DNA of 26,520 nt, taken from CAYGUK01 sp964352985 (GTDB lineage: Bacteria; Pseudomonadota; Gammaproteobacteria; JAHCLG01). Positions 7,094-14,775 of the stretch are shown here, in pieces; the stretch's first letter is position 1; each line of letters begins with the position of its first letter. The position numbers and the translations under genes are program-made. The stretch lies in assembly GCA_964352985.1 (NCBI GenBank), contig CAYGUK010000052.1, positions 1-26,520 on the forward strand, written 5' to 3'. The notes under the pieces were generated by a model that did no database searches, had not been told where the DNA came from, and saw only the letters and a program-made list of their open reading frames with translations.

Positions 7094-7636
7094 TTAAACA
7101 GATTCGTCAGCACCTTGAGTTAATGAAGGGCCTCGTTTTGTAAAATAAGTTACAGCTTCTTCAACGGCATCAACGCCGACATCAATCGCTGTGTGGGCTA
7201 TTAAAAGTTGAAATTGCTCTTTCATTGCCGCAGATAAAGTATCTTGTTGTGATGAAGGATCCATGGCATACATTAAATAAGCTGTTAATGCTAATGCTTT
7301 AACACCACCTGTAACTAGGGCTTTTTGAACCGAAGCTTTTGGATTTCTTACTACTTCTGATGCCACGTTGGCACCCCAAACAGGTATAGCGCCTAGCGCT
7401 TGAACAGAACGATGTAATACTGTTGACGTGGCGGCGCTACCTTGTTTTGCAAACCAACTAAAACCCGTTAACATAGTACTCGCTAAAGTTGCTTGCGCTG
7501 CGTTACGTGAAGCGCTCGTGTGTGATGCTAATGCTCCTTGTAATGTATCAACTGCTTCTTTCGCTTGCTCCTCATTCATTTTTTTGGATTCAGCTTCCAA
7601 TAATCCTGCTTGAACACTCAATAGTTGTTCTGCCAT
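7094..7636 (-). CDS. Unrecognised alanine-rich protein of 180 residues
   Basis: I do not recognise this protein. The coding case is good: AGGAG lies 9 bases before the ATG, a plausible promoter sits upstream, a strong terminator lies downstream, and its base composition is visibly richer in G+C than the flanks. The N-terminal part (residues 1-50) is helical and charged with an Ala/Ser-rich stretch. Residues 50-125 are weakly hydrophobic, with the strongest candidate membrane or buried segment at about 107-125 (ALVTGGVKALALTAYLMYA). The end is polar and acidic. There is no N-terminal signal peptide. A monocistronic, signal-less, Ala-rich protein in a lineage rich in host-associated bacteria could be a secreted effector or a structural protein, but nothing in it proves this. 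Confidence 0.75.
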   Translation of the reverse strand: MAEQLLSVQAGLLEAESKKMNEEQAKEAVDTLQGALASHTSASRNAAQATLASTMLTGFSWFAKQGSAATSTVLHRSVQALGAIPVWGANVASEVVRNPKASVQKALVTGGVKALALTAYLMYAMDPSSQQDTLSAAMKEQFQLLIAHTAIDVGVDAVEEAVTYFTKRGPSLTQGADESV

Positions 7637-7649
7637 TTCGAATTTCTCC

Positions 7650-7712
7650 TAAATTTCCTATATTAAAATTCTAATTTTTCTAACACAAAATTTGCTAGAT
7701 AAATTTCCTATA
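7650..7712 (-). promoter_or_regulatory. Promoter with paired 13-bp direct repeats upstream of the alanine-rich gene
   Basis: On the minus strand TTGTGT (7688-7683) and TAATAT (7665-7660) are 17 bases apart, placing the start near 7653. The 13-mer TATAGGAAATTTA (minus strand) occurs twice, at 7662-7650 over the -10/start region and at 7712-7700 upstream of the -35 box, exactly 50 bp apart. Two identical sites on the same helix face flanking a promoter look like operator sites, though A+T richness makes chance possible. Confidence 0.4.
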
Positions 7713-8110
7713 AATTCCGTTGGCCAATATACAAAAACAGTATTAAGGATTTATTACCTCTAATAACAACTGAGAGTTATTAATTTAATTGCATATTAAT
7801 AATTTCTAAAAAATAAAAAATATAGGTAAATTAGTGAAAAATTTACTAAATGAGTTAAGTAGTACTGTAATTAACGTAAGTATTATTTTGCTTAAATTAC
7901 AAATTTTATTTATTTTGTAATGATGAAATTGAAATTGAATATTCTTTAGCAAAGTAAATGCTTCAAATGAAGCGATTACTAGGTTGGGTGAATTTTCATA
8001 AAGTGTTAATAAAATTGGGCAAAATGGAAATAAAGAGTATGCTTATTATATGCCTTGAATTTAATTTTGTATTTAATTATTTCTACAACCTAGTTCAAAC
8101 TGAATTTTTT
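7713..8110. other. A+T-rich gene-free stretch
   Basis: I see no coding frame with a ribosome site, no RNA gene and no IS remnant in this stretch, which is close to 80% A+T. The only structure of note is a weak hairpin with 7-bp arms, TAATAAC (7761-7767) and GTTATTA (7776-7782). It may be degraded sequence or may hold a small RNA that cannot be recognised from sequence alone. Confidence 0.5.
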
Positions 8111-8134
8111 ATCGATTTTACTCATGCATTAGTG

Positions 8135-8140
8135 TAAGAT
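8135..8140 (+). promoter_or_regulatory. Probable -10 box of tRNA-Val
   Basis: TAAGAT followed directly by GCGC gives the G+C-rich discriminator typical of stable-RNA promoters. A weak -35 candidate, TCGATT, lies 17 bases upstream (8112-8117). The start would be near 8147, about 22 bases before the tRNA. Confidence 0.45.
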
Positions 8141-8168
8141 GCGCAACTTTCCTAAAGAGCAAAAATAC

Positions 8169-8243
8169 AGGCACGTAGCTCAGTGGTAGAGCACTACCTT
8201 GACATGGTAGTGGTCGGTGGTTCGATCCCACTCGTGCCTACCA
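8169..8243 (+). tRNA. tRNA-Val (GAC anticodon)
   Basis: This is a 75-nt cloverleaf. The acceptor stem AGGCACG (8169-8175) pairs with CGTGCCT (8233-8239), the D arm contains AGCTCAGTGGTAGAGC, the anticodon loop TTGACAT gives GAC, and the T arm carries GTTCGATCC. The 3' CCA is encoded (8241-8243). Confidence 0.97.
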
Positions 8244-8548
8244 GTTTTAAATAGTGTGATTTATTCTTTTTTCTAAGTTAGCATAATATAACTGTCAGAA
8301 TTTTCTCAAGCGCCGCCTTATTTTATGACCCAATTAAAATGCCTGCGCTCTTCAAATAAATTTTCAATATTACTTCTAAATAATAAAGCAGAGGGATAAG
8401 CTTTATGCCTTCAAGATGGAGTCCAATTTTAAGTTAATATTAAGAATGCTTTGTTAAGTTTTCTAAACAAATTGAGAATAATTACTTTTCAAAAAAACAC
8501 ATTCACTTCAAGAATATTTAAGTGCTGTCAGGTGATCTAATAAAAGGC
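8244..8548. other. Gene-free stretch after tRNA-Val
   Basis: No frame with coding character, RNA gene or clear terminator is visible. The T-rich run TTCTTTTTTCT shortly after the tRNA has no hairpin before it. Confidence 0.45.
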
Positions 8549-8577
8549 TTACAAATTTTTTATTTCAATTGTGATAG
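8549..8577 (+). promoter_or_regulatory. Probable promoter of the 129-residue protein gene
   Basis: TTACAA (8549-8554) and TGATAG (8572-8577) are 17 bases apart. The predicted start near 8584 leaves a 25-nt leader before the ATG at 8609 and argues against the in-frame GTG at 8522. Confidence 0.4.
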
Positions 8578-8608
8578 AGTGAATTTTCATATCAAAAAAG
8601 GGAAATTC

Positions 8609-8998
8609 ATGATGAGTGCTTCGGAAAAACAGATAAAAATAGACATGTCTATTCAAATTAAAAATCGTTATGATTTATTAATGAAACATTTTTTGATATT
8701 ACAAAAAAGAAAATCATTTCAAAAATTTCAACATGAAGAAGATATCTACAGTAAAGTAAATATGGTTTATCATGATTTTGGAGAAATCAATAAAGAAATA
8801 AAAAGAATAGGTGGATTTGATAAACTTAATTTACTTGCGAACATTAGGACTGAATTATTAGAAAACACTTCAATAGCCATGATTATAGAAAGTTTGGCAG
8901 ATCATTTATCGAATATTGAAAATGATATTCGTGAAATACAAAGAATGCTTCAACACTATAAGTCGCTAGTGGGATATCGCCCCAGTCCGAGATGGTAG
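8609..8998 (+). CDS. Unrecognised helical protein of 129 residues
   Basis: I do not recognise this protein. The start ATG at 8609 follows AAGGGA by 7 bases; a longer frame from GTG at 8522 would begin upstream of the likely promoter. The sequence is rich in Lys, Ile, Glu and Leu and should be mostly alpha-helical. Charged heptad-like stretches at about residues 10-60 and 90-120 (for example SLADHLSNIENDIREIQRML) suggest a coiled coil or small helical bundle. There is no signal peptide or membrane segment. Its A+T-rich codon use is like the flanks. It is co-directional with the MFS gene but no shared function can be argued. Confidence 0.6.
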   Translation: MMSASEKQIKIDMSIQIKNRYDLLMKHFLILQKRKSFQKFQHEEDIYSKVNMVYHDFGEINKEIKRIGGFDKLNLLANIRTELLENTSIAMIIESLADHLSNIENDIREIQRMLQHYKSLVGYRPSPRW

Positions 8999-9166
8999 TA
9001 AATACATTTAATATGTTATTACATATTATCGTGGATGTTTAAATTTGTTATAAATACGTTAGTGCTTGGTTGTAATACAAGTGTTATGATAACAGAATAT
9101 AATTGTTTTAATGGTATAAATACTGTGACTAAAAACGATAAAGCACTTCAAGTATCAAAAGGCAAA

Positions 9167-10333
9167 ATGACTTGCTACATCTTATTATTAGTGATTGTTG
9201 CGCAAACTGCCGTTGATATTTATATTCCATCTTTACCTCACATTGTAACTGAATTGCATACTAATGCTCGTGCAGTTCAAATAACAATTATGATGTATTT
9301 TCTGGGTTTTTCGACATCCCAAGTTATTTATGGTCCTCTATCCGATCATATTGGTCGCAAACCCATTGCGTTATTTGGATTATTACTTTTTACCATAGGT
9401 AGTATTGTTTGTACCATGGCAAATTCAATAACGGTTATTCTTATTGCGCGGATATTCGAAGGCTTTGGTGCAGGGGCGCCAAGCGTAATGTCTCGTGCTA
9501 TTGCGCGTGATATTTTTAATGATCAAGAAATGTCAAAAATTGCTTCTTATATTGGCATGGCGTGGTCAGTCACTCCGATTCTAGCACCACTTGCTGGTGG
9601 ATATATTCAAAATATATTTGGTTGGCGATTTAACTTTGCCTTTTTAGTGATAATGGGGGCGGCTTTATTTTTTATGGTATTATTTTTGTTACCTGAAACA
9701 CTAAGAAAAAATGAAGCGAAATCTTTTTCACTTAAAAAAACATTAACTGATTATAAAATACTGATCACAAGCCGCCATTTTCTCGGACATGTTTTTTGTG
9801 TGATGATTTTATACGGTGTTTTCATTGCATTTAACCAAGCATCAACCTTTATATTTCAAAATACATTTGGCATGAGTGCCGTCCAGTTTGGTTGGTCTTT
9901 GATGTTTGTATCATTTGGTTATTTAATTGGATCTTTTATCAATAGTAGAATAAGTCAACACGTCAAGATTAGAAAAATAATGTTAATCTCATATGTCGCC
10001 TATTTATTATTAGTTATAAAAGTAATGATGTGTGCGATTTTCTTACCTCTATATTTATTCGATATTTTAGTCACGATGTTTTTGGTTATTTTGAGTATTG
10101 GCTTTATTTATCCTAATTGTTTGGCCGGCAGTTTAAATCCTTTCGCGCATATCGCTGGGAGTGCGAGTGCGTTATATGGTTTTATTTTATTTATTGGAGT
10201 CAGTTTGACTAGCTTTATTGCAAGTAACATTACTTATCATTCTATTTTTTCTTTAGCGGTAATTCTTTTGGGGCAAGCTGTTTTGGTCGGTATTGTTTAT
10301 TTTGGATTAATTTATTTTACTAAGAATGAGTGA
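9167..10333 (+). CDS. MFS exporter of the Bcr/CflA drug-resistance group (DHA1)
   Basis: This is an inner-membrane proton-driven antiporter of the 12-helix DHA1 family; relatives export bicyclomycin, chloramphenicol and similar compounds. Helix 1 carries the group's DIYIPSLP motif (Asp at residue 17 from the chosen start). Motif A between helices 2 and 3 is GPLSDHIGRKP (residues 56-66), and the helix 5 region contains GMAWSVTPILAPLAGGYI, the antiporter motif C-like stretch. I chose the ATG at 9167 because it gives 388 residues, the usual length, and has AAAAGG 4 bases upstream. The frame continues upstream to an ATG at 9035, but those 44 extra residues are polar and do not match the family. 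The exported compound is unknown. Confidence 0.88.
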   Translation: MTCYILLLVIVAQTAVDIYIPSLPHIVTELHTNARAVQITIMMYFLGFSTSQVIYGPLSDHIGRKPIALFGLLLFTIGSIVCTMANSITVILIARIFEGFGAGAPSVMSRAIARDIFNDQEMSKIASYIGMAWSVTPILAPLAGGYIQNIFGWRFNFAFLVIMGAALFFMVLFLLPETLRKNEAKSFSLKKTLTDYKILITSRHFLGHVFCVMILYGVFIAFNQASTFIFQNTFGMSAVQFGWSLMFVSFGYLIGSFINSRISQHVKIRKIMLISYVAYLLLVIKVMMCAIFLPLYLFDILVTMFLVILSIGFIYPNCLAGSLNPFAHIAGSASALYGFILFIGVSLTSFIASNITYHSIFSLAVILLGQAVLVGIVYFGLIYFTKNE

Positions 10334-10534
10334 AATTGAATATTTTAGCTGTTATAGATTTCAAGTAAATTTATTTCAGACCCAACATCATCGCTTATGT
10401 GAATTATATTTATCATCTCAAAAAGTATTACATAAATTGAAATATCGCATGTAATTTGCAGCAGGGTTCCAATTTACATAAAGCATTACCAAATTTGTTC
10501 AAAACATCATTGTAAATTTACGAATTCAAAAATA

Positions 10535-10630
10535 GTGATGACATCTAATTTTAATATGTTAATATTCATGCTTTTAGTTAAAGAACTTAACCACATGGCC
10601 TTTGGTATGGGTCATCACTGGAGGATTACG
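10535..10630 (+). promoter_or_regulatory. Possible structured leader of thrS with an anticodon-like loop
   Basis: GTGATGAC (10535-10542) and GTCATCAC (10611-10618) are perfect complements, the second ending 2 bases before the GGAGG ribosome site. Between them, TTTGGTAT (10601-10608) resembles the anticodon loop of tRNA-Thr(GGU), TTGGTAA, and is flanked by short pairing segments. In E. coli ThrRS represses its own mRNA through a tRNA-like operator next to the ribosome site. The same mechanism here is an inference. Confidence 0.35.
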
Positions 10631-12550
10631 ATGCCAATTATTACATTACCTGATGGAAATCAACAAACTCATGCTAACCCTGTTTCTGCTAGTGATGTTG
10701 CAGCAGCAATTGGGCCTGGACTTTTAAAGGCTGCGCTTGCCGCAAAAGTGAATGATCAATTAGTCGATTTATCTTACTGTATTGAAAGCGATGCAACTGT
10801 CGCTATTATTACTGCTAAAGATGAAGAAGGGTTAGAGATTTTAAGACATTCCACTGCGCATTTATTAGCTCATGCCGTAAAACAATTATTTCCTCATGCT
10901 GAAGTCACAATTGGTCCGGTGATTGAAGATGGTTTTTATTACGATTTTGCAATTGATGCGCCATTTACACCAGAGGATATCGCTAAAATTGAAGCGCGGA
11001 TGAATGAGTTAGTTAAAAAAGATATTACAATTACGCGTAAAACCCTTTCTCGTGATAATGCTATTCAATTTTTTAAAGAGATAGGTGAAAATTATAAAGC
11101 TGAAATTATTGCGAGTATTCCTCAAGATGAAACCTTAAGCTTATACCAACAAGATAATTTTACTGATTTGTGTCGTGGTCCACATGTGCCAAGTACCGGC
11201 AAGTTAAAAGCCTTTAAGTTAACCAAATTTGCTGGTGCTTATTGGCGTGGTGATTCTAATAATGCGATGTTACAGCGTATCTATGGTACGGCATGGGCTA
11301 ACAAAGATGATTTAAAAGCATATCTTTTTAAAATGGAAGAAGCAGCTAAACGAGATCATCGTAAAATAGGCAAAAATCAACATTTATTCCATTTGCAAGA
11401 AGAAGCCCCTGGCATGGTATTTTGGCATCCAGATGGTTATAAAATTTATCAAATTTTGCAAAAATATATGGAACAAAAATGGATTGAAAATGGTTATGAA
11501 GAAATTCGTACGCCGCAAATCGCCGATAGAGTTCTATGGGAAAAATCAGGGCATTGGCAAAAGTTTCGTGAAGAAATGTTTACCACAGAAACTGAAAATC
11601 ATGATTATGCAATAAAGCCAATGAGTTGTCCTTTTCATATTTTAGTATTTAATCAAGGGTTAAAAAGTTATCGAGATTTACCTTTACGTTTAGCGGAATT
11701 TGGAAATTGTCATCGTTCAGAACCCTCTGGCGCACTCCATGGTATTATGCGCGTTAGAAATTTCGTGCAAGATGATGCTCATATTTTTTGCACGCCTGAA
11801 CAAATTCAAGCTGAAGTCGCTAGTTTTAATGAAATGCTAAAAGCTATTTATCATGATTTTGGTTTTGACGATATTATTGTTTTATTATCAACTCGTCCTG
11901 AAAAACGAGTTGGCTCTGATGAATTATGGGATAAAGCCGAACTCTCCCTTGCTGAAGCCTTATCAAGAACTGGTACGGAATTTAAATACAATCCTGGCGA
12001 AGGTGCGTTTTATGGGCCGAAAGTCGAGTACTCATTAAAAGATTCCATAGGCCGCATTTGGCAATTAGGCACTATCCAATTAGATTATAGTCTGCCCGAA
12101 CGTCTTGGTGCGCAATATGTTGCAGAAGATGGGACAAGACAAGTGCCTGTTATGTTACATCGAGCCATCTTCGGAACGTTTGAGCGTTTTATTGGCATTT
12201 TGATTGAGCATTATGCGGGTAAATTTCCACTTTGGTTAGCACCAACTCAAGCCGTGATTTTAAATATTACGGATGATCAGGCTCAATATGCTGAGTTTGT
12301 TGCTAACAAACTGAAAAAAAATGGGTTTAGAGTGAAAACAGACTTGCGAAATGAAAAAGTTGGCTTTAAAATCCGCGAGCATACAATGCAACGGGTACCG
12401 TATTTGATTGTTGTTGGCGATAAAGAAAAACAAGCTAATATGTTATCAGTGCGAACCCAAGCTGGAGAAGATCTTGGCAGTTTGAAAATAGATGATATAA
12501 TGTCCCGTTTTCACGCCGAGTGTGAACGGCTTGGTCGTGTAACAGATTAA
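10631..12550 (+). CDS. thrS: Threonyl-tRNA synthetase
   Basis: This cytoplasmic class II synthetase charges tRNA-Thr and has 639 residues (E. coli 642). The order is an N-terminal TGS domain (1-62), an editing domain with the H73-x3-H77 motif (RHSTAHLLAHAV) and Cys181/His185 in DLCRGPHVPSTG, then the catalytic core. Core landmarks are zinc ligands Cys332 (KPMSCPFHI) and His383 (DDAHIFC), motif 2 Arg361 (GNCHRSEPSG), and motif 3 around HRAIFGTFERFIGI, which also holds the third zinc ligand. An anticodon-binding domain ends the protein. The ATG at 10631 has GGAGG 7 bases upstream and matches the family N-terminus; a longer in-frame start at 10535 lies in the leader. It heads the operon with infC, rpmI, rplT, pheS and pheT. 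Confidence 0.98.
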   Translation: MPIITLPDGNQQTHANPVSASDVAAAIGPGLLKAALAAKVNDQLVDLSYCIESDATVAIITAKDEEGLEILRHSTAHLLAHAVKQLFPHAEVTIGPVIEDGFYYDFAIDAPFTPEDIAKIEARMNELVKKDITITRKTLSRDNAIQFFKEIGENYKAEIIASIPQDETLSLYQQDNFTDLCRGPHVPSTGKLKAFKLTKFAGAYWRGDSNNAMLQRIYGTAWANKDDLKAYLFKMEEAAKRDHRKIGKNQHLFHLQEEAPGMVFWHPDGYKIYQILQKYMEQKWIENGYEEIRTPQIADRVLWEKSGHWQKFREEMFTTETENHDYAIKPMSCPFHILVFNQGLKSYRDLPLRLAEFGNCHRSEPSGALHGIMRVRNFVQDDAHIFCTPEQIQAEVASFNEMLKAIYHDFGFDDIIVLLSTRPEKRVGSDELWDKAELSLAEALSRTGTEFKYNPGEGAFYGPKVEYSLKDSIGRIWQLGTIQLDYSLPERLGAQYVAEDGTRQVPVMLHRAIFGTFERFIGILIEHYAGKFPLWLAPTQAVILNITDDQAQYAEFVANKLKKNGFRVKTDLRNEKVGFKIREHTMQRVPYLIVVGDKEKQANMLSVRTQAGEDLGSLKIDDIMSRFHAECERLGRVTD

Positions 12551-12570
12551 TTTTTTGGAGGAAAAAAAGT

Positions 12571-13095
12571 ATCAGTACCGAAAAAAAACTCCGTGTTAAT
12601 ACGGAAATTAAAGCGCCCAGCGTTCGCTTAATTGGTGATGATGGCCAACAAATAGGGGTAGTTCAATTAAAAGAAGCATTGTATCAAGCTAGCCAAGCCG
12701 AACTTGATTTAGTTGAAATATCACCGAATGCAAATCCGCCAGTTTGTCGGATTATGGATTTTGGGAAACATACTTTCCAACAGAATAAACAAAAAGCGTT
12801 AGCCAAGAAAAAACAACGGTTAATGCATATTAAAGAGGTCAAATTTAGACCAACAATTGAAGAGGGTGACTTTCAGGTCAAACTACGCAACCTGATACGT
12901 TTCCTCTCACAAGGCGACAAGGTAAAAATTACTTTGCGATATCGAGGTCGTGAAATGACTCATCAAGAGTTAGGCATGCGCATCATGGAACGCTTACAGC
13001 AAGAATTAGCTGAATATGGCGTGATTGAGCAAACACCGAAACTTGAAATGCGTCAATTAATCATGGTTTTCGCACCAAAAGGTAAAAAAGACTAA
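12571..13095 (+). CDS. infC: Translation initiation factor IF-3 with an AUC start codon
   Basis: IF-3 binds the 30S subunit, prevents premature 50S joining and checks start codons. From the ATC at 12571 the product is 174 residues (E. coli 180). The N domain runs from RVNTEIKAPSVRLIGDDG through LVEISPNANPPVCRIMDFGK, the linker is Lys-rich, and the C domain includes KEVKFRPTIEEGDFQVKLRN, KITLRYRGREM and MIMVFAPK. No ATG, GTG or TTG precedes the conserved N-terminus: the first TTG in frame (12679) would delete 36 conserved residues. GGAGG lies 9 bases before the ATC. A rare AUU/AUC/AUA start is the classic infC feature and lets IF-3 repress its own translation. It follows thrS by 20 bases. Confidence 0.96.
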   Translation: MSTEKKLRVNTEIKAPSVRLIGDDGQQIGVVQLKEALYQASQAELDLVEISPNANPPVCRIMDFGKHTFQQNKQKALAKKKQRLMHIKEVKFRPTIEEGDFQVKLRNLIRFLSQGDKVKITLRYRGREMTHQELGMRIMERLQQELAEYGVIEQTPKLEMRQLIMVFAPKGKKD

Positions 13096-13148
13096 ATTTA
13101 TTTAGCACCTTGTTATAAACATTGAAATTAAAATGCGAGTATTAAAAA

Positions 13149-13346
13149 ATGCCAAAGTTGAAAACCAATCGTGGTGCGGCTAAACGTTTCAAGCGCACTG
13201 CAAATGGGCACTACAAACATCGTGGTGCGTTTCGTAATCATATTCTCACGAAAAAAAGTCAAACACGTAAACGTCAATTACGTGCACTTCGCCTAGTGAA
13301 AAAACAAGATACGCGAACAATTCGTCGTATGTTGTGTGAAGAATAA
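13149..13346 (+). CDS. rpmI: Ribosomal protein L35
   Basis: This is a 65-residue basic protein of the large ribosomal subunit, full length. The family signature is at the start (MPKLKTNRGAAKRFKRT) and in the middle (HILTKKSQTRKRQLR). It lies between infC and rplT as in most bacteria, 53 bases after infC. In E. coli L20 represses this cistron by binding an RNA structure upstream of it; I cannot identify that structure here. The ribosome site is weak. Confidence 0.97.
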   Translation: MPKLKTNRGAAKRFKRTANGHYKHRGAFRNHILTKKSQTRKRQLRALRLVKKQDTRTIRRMLCEE

Positions 13347-13359
13347 CGGAGAATAGATT

Positions 13360-13713
13360 ATGCCAAGAGTGAAACGTGGGGTACAAGCTCGTGCCCGTCA
13401 TAAAAAAGTTTTAAAACAAGCTAAAGGTTATTATGGCGCTCGTTCTAGAGTTTACCGTGTTGCCAAACAAGCTGTGATCAAATCTAAACAATATGCTTAT
13501 CGTGATCGTAAGCAACGCAAACGTCAATTCCGTTCATTATGGATTGTTCGTATCAATGCGGCTTGCCGTGAATTTAATATCAGTTATTCACGATTTATTA
13601 ATGGCCTTAAAAAAGCCAATGTTGAAATAGATCGTAAAGTACTTGCTGATATTGCTGTTTTCGATAAATCTGCCTTTGAAGCCTTAGTCGAAAAAGCTCA
13701 ATCTGCAATATAA
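13360..13713 (+). CDS. rplT: Ribosomal protein L20
   Basis: This is a 117-residue large-subunit protein that binds 23S rRNA early in assembly. It starts MPRVKRGVQARARHKKVLK and shows the family core GYYGARSRVYRVAKQAVIKS and RKRQFRSLWIVRINAACRE, with the globular C-terminal part (about residues 60-117) complete. The start has CGGAGA about 7 bases upstream and is 13 bases after rpmI, so the two are cotranslated. In E. coli L20 also regulates the rpmI-rplT pair. Confidence 0.98.
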   Translation: MPRVKRGVQARARHKKVLKQAKGYYGARSRVYRVAKQAVIKSKQYAYRDRKQRKRQFRSLWIVRINAACREFNISYSRFINGLKKANVEIDRKVLADIAVFDKSAFEALVEKAQSAI

Positions 13714-13720
13714 TGTTATC

Positions 13721-13750
13721 ACGCTGATAAGTTATGTAACTTATCAGCGT
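13721..13750 (+). promoter_or_regulatory. Perfect 14-bp inverted repeat in the rplT-pheS spacer
   Basis: Arms 13721-13734 and 13737-13750 are perfectly complementary around a TG centre (core CGCTGATAAGTTA on the left). It sits 7 bases after the rplT stop and 19 before the pheS ATG, where E. coli carries the pheM leader and attenuator. No U-run follows and no Phe-rich leader peptide is visible, so it is not a standard attenuator. It may be an mRNA processing or stabilising hairpin, or a protein-binding site. Confidence 0.7.
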
Positions 13751-13769
13751 ATACGTAGGGATTGTTATC

Positions 13770-14756
13770 ATGGCTGACGTCGACGAAATTCTCACCCATG
13801 CCACTAAAGATATTAATTGTTCTGTTGATCTTGTCGCGCTCGATCAAATCAGAGTGAAATACCTTGGCAAAAAAGGCTCGCTTACTTCTATTTTAAAAAA
13901 TGTAAGTGAATTGCCTGTAGAAGAACGCCCAATCATGGGTAAAAAAGTTAATATTGCTAAACAAAAAATTCAATTGTTGTTAAATGAGCAAAAATCAAAA
14001 TTGCAACAAGAAGCGTTGAGTTCGGCATTAAAAAATGAAACGATAGATGTTACTTTACCTGGTCGTGGTGGTGTAAGTGGTTATCTTCATCCTCTAACTA
14101 AAACATCGCAACGAATCGAGCAATTATTTGCAAGCATTGGTTTTAATGTCGTTGAAGGACCGGAAATTGAGGATGATTTTCATAATTTTGCGGCTTTGAA
14201 TATGCCTGAAAACCATCCTGCGCGTGATATGCAAGATACTTTTTATTTTCCATCAGGCTTATTGTTGAGAACACATACTTCTTCAGTTCAAATTCGCACA
14301 ATGGAAAATACGAAACCGCCAATAAAAGTAATTGTACCAGGCCGGGTATATCGAACGGATGATATCGATATGACGCATACGCCTATGTTCAATCAAGTTG
14401 AAGGTTTGTATATCGATAAAAAAGTCAGCTTTACACAATTAAAAGGGATTATCGTTGATTTTCTCAATCAATTTTTCGAGCAAAAAATCACTGTTCGATT
14501 CCGACCTTCTTATTTCCCATTTACAGAGCCTTCTGCTGAAGTGGATATCAAAATGTCTGGTAGTGATTCTTGGCTAGAAGTATTGGGTTGTGGCATGGTT
14601 CACCCCAATGTCTTAAAAGCCGTTAACATTGATAGTCAAAAATTTAATGGCTTCGCCTTTGGTATGGGGATCGATAGACTATGCATGCTTAAATATGGAA
14701 TTAACGATCTTCGATTAATGTTTGAAAACGATATTCGTTTTTTACAACAATTCTAA
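13770..14756 (+). CDS. pheS: Phenylalanyl-tRNA synthetase alpha subunit
   Basis: This is the catalytic subunit of the (alpha-beta)2 PheRS, 328 residues (E. coli 327). An N-terminal helical arm (about 1-90) that contacts tRNA is followed by the class II core. The core includes the THTSSVQIRTM segment at 168-178, motif 2 at GRVYRTDDIDMTHTPMFNQVEG (191-212), the FPFTEPSAEVDI strand (249-260), and motif 3 at GFAFGMGIDRLCML (294-307). Ala296 in this motif corresponds to the residue lining the phenylalanine pocket. AGGGA lies 8 bases before the ATG. It pairs with PheT, encoded 19 bases downstream. Confidence 0.98.
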   Translation: MADVDEILTHATKDINCSVDLVALDQIRVKYLGKKGSLTSILKNVSELPVEERPIMGKKVNIAKQKIQLLLNEQKSKLQQEALSSALKNETIDVTLPGRGGVSGYLHPLTKTSQRIEQLFASIGFNVVEGPEIEDDFHNFAALNMPENHPARDMQDTFYFPSGLLLRTHTSSVQIRTMENTKPPIKVIVPGRVYRTDDIDMTHTPMFNQVEGLYIDKKVSFTQLKGIIVDFLNQFFEQKITVRFRPSYFPFTEPSAEVDIKMSGSDSWLEVLGCGMVHPNVLKAVNIDSQKFNGFAFGMGIDRLCMLKYGINDLRLMFENDIRFLQQF

Positions 14757-14775
14757 ATTCTAATGGGTGTCTAAC

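Noticed and set aside
9035..9166. 44-residue N-terminal extension of the MFS exporter
   Set aside because: It is polar, lacks a ribosome site, and the family's first membrane helix begins right after the ATG at 9167.
10535..10630. Longer ThrRS starting at 10535
   Set aside because: The extra 32 residues do not match the family and the GGAGG site serves the ATG at 10631.
13721..13760. Intrinsic terminator or phe attenuator between rplT and pheS
   Set aside because: The hairpin is strong, but no T-run follows and there is no Phe-rich leader peptide.
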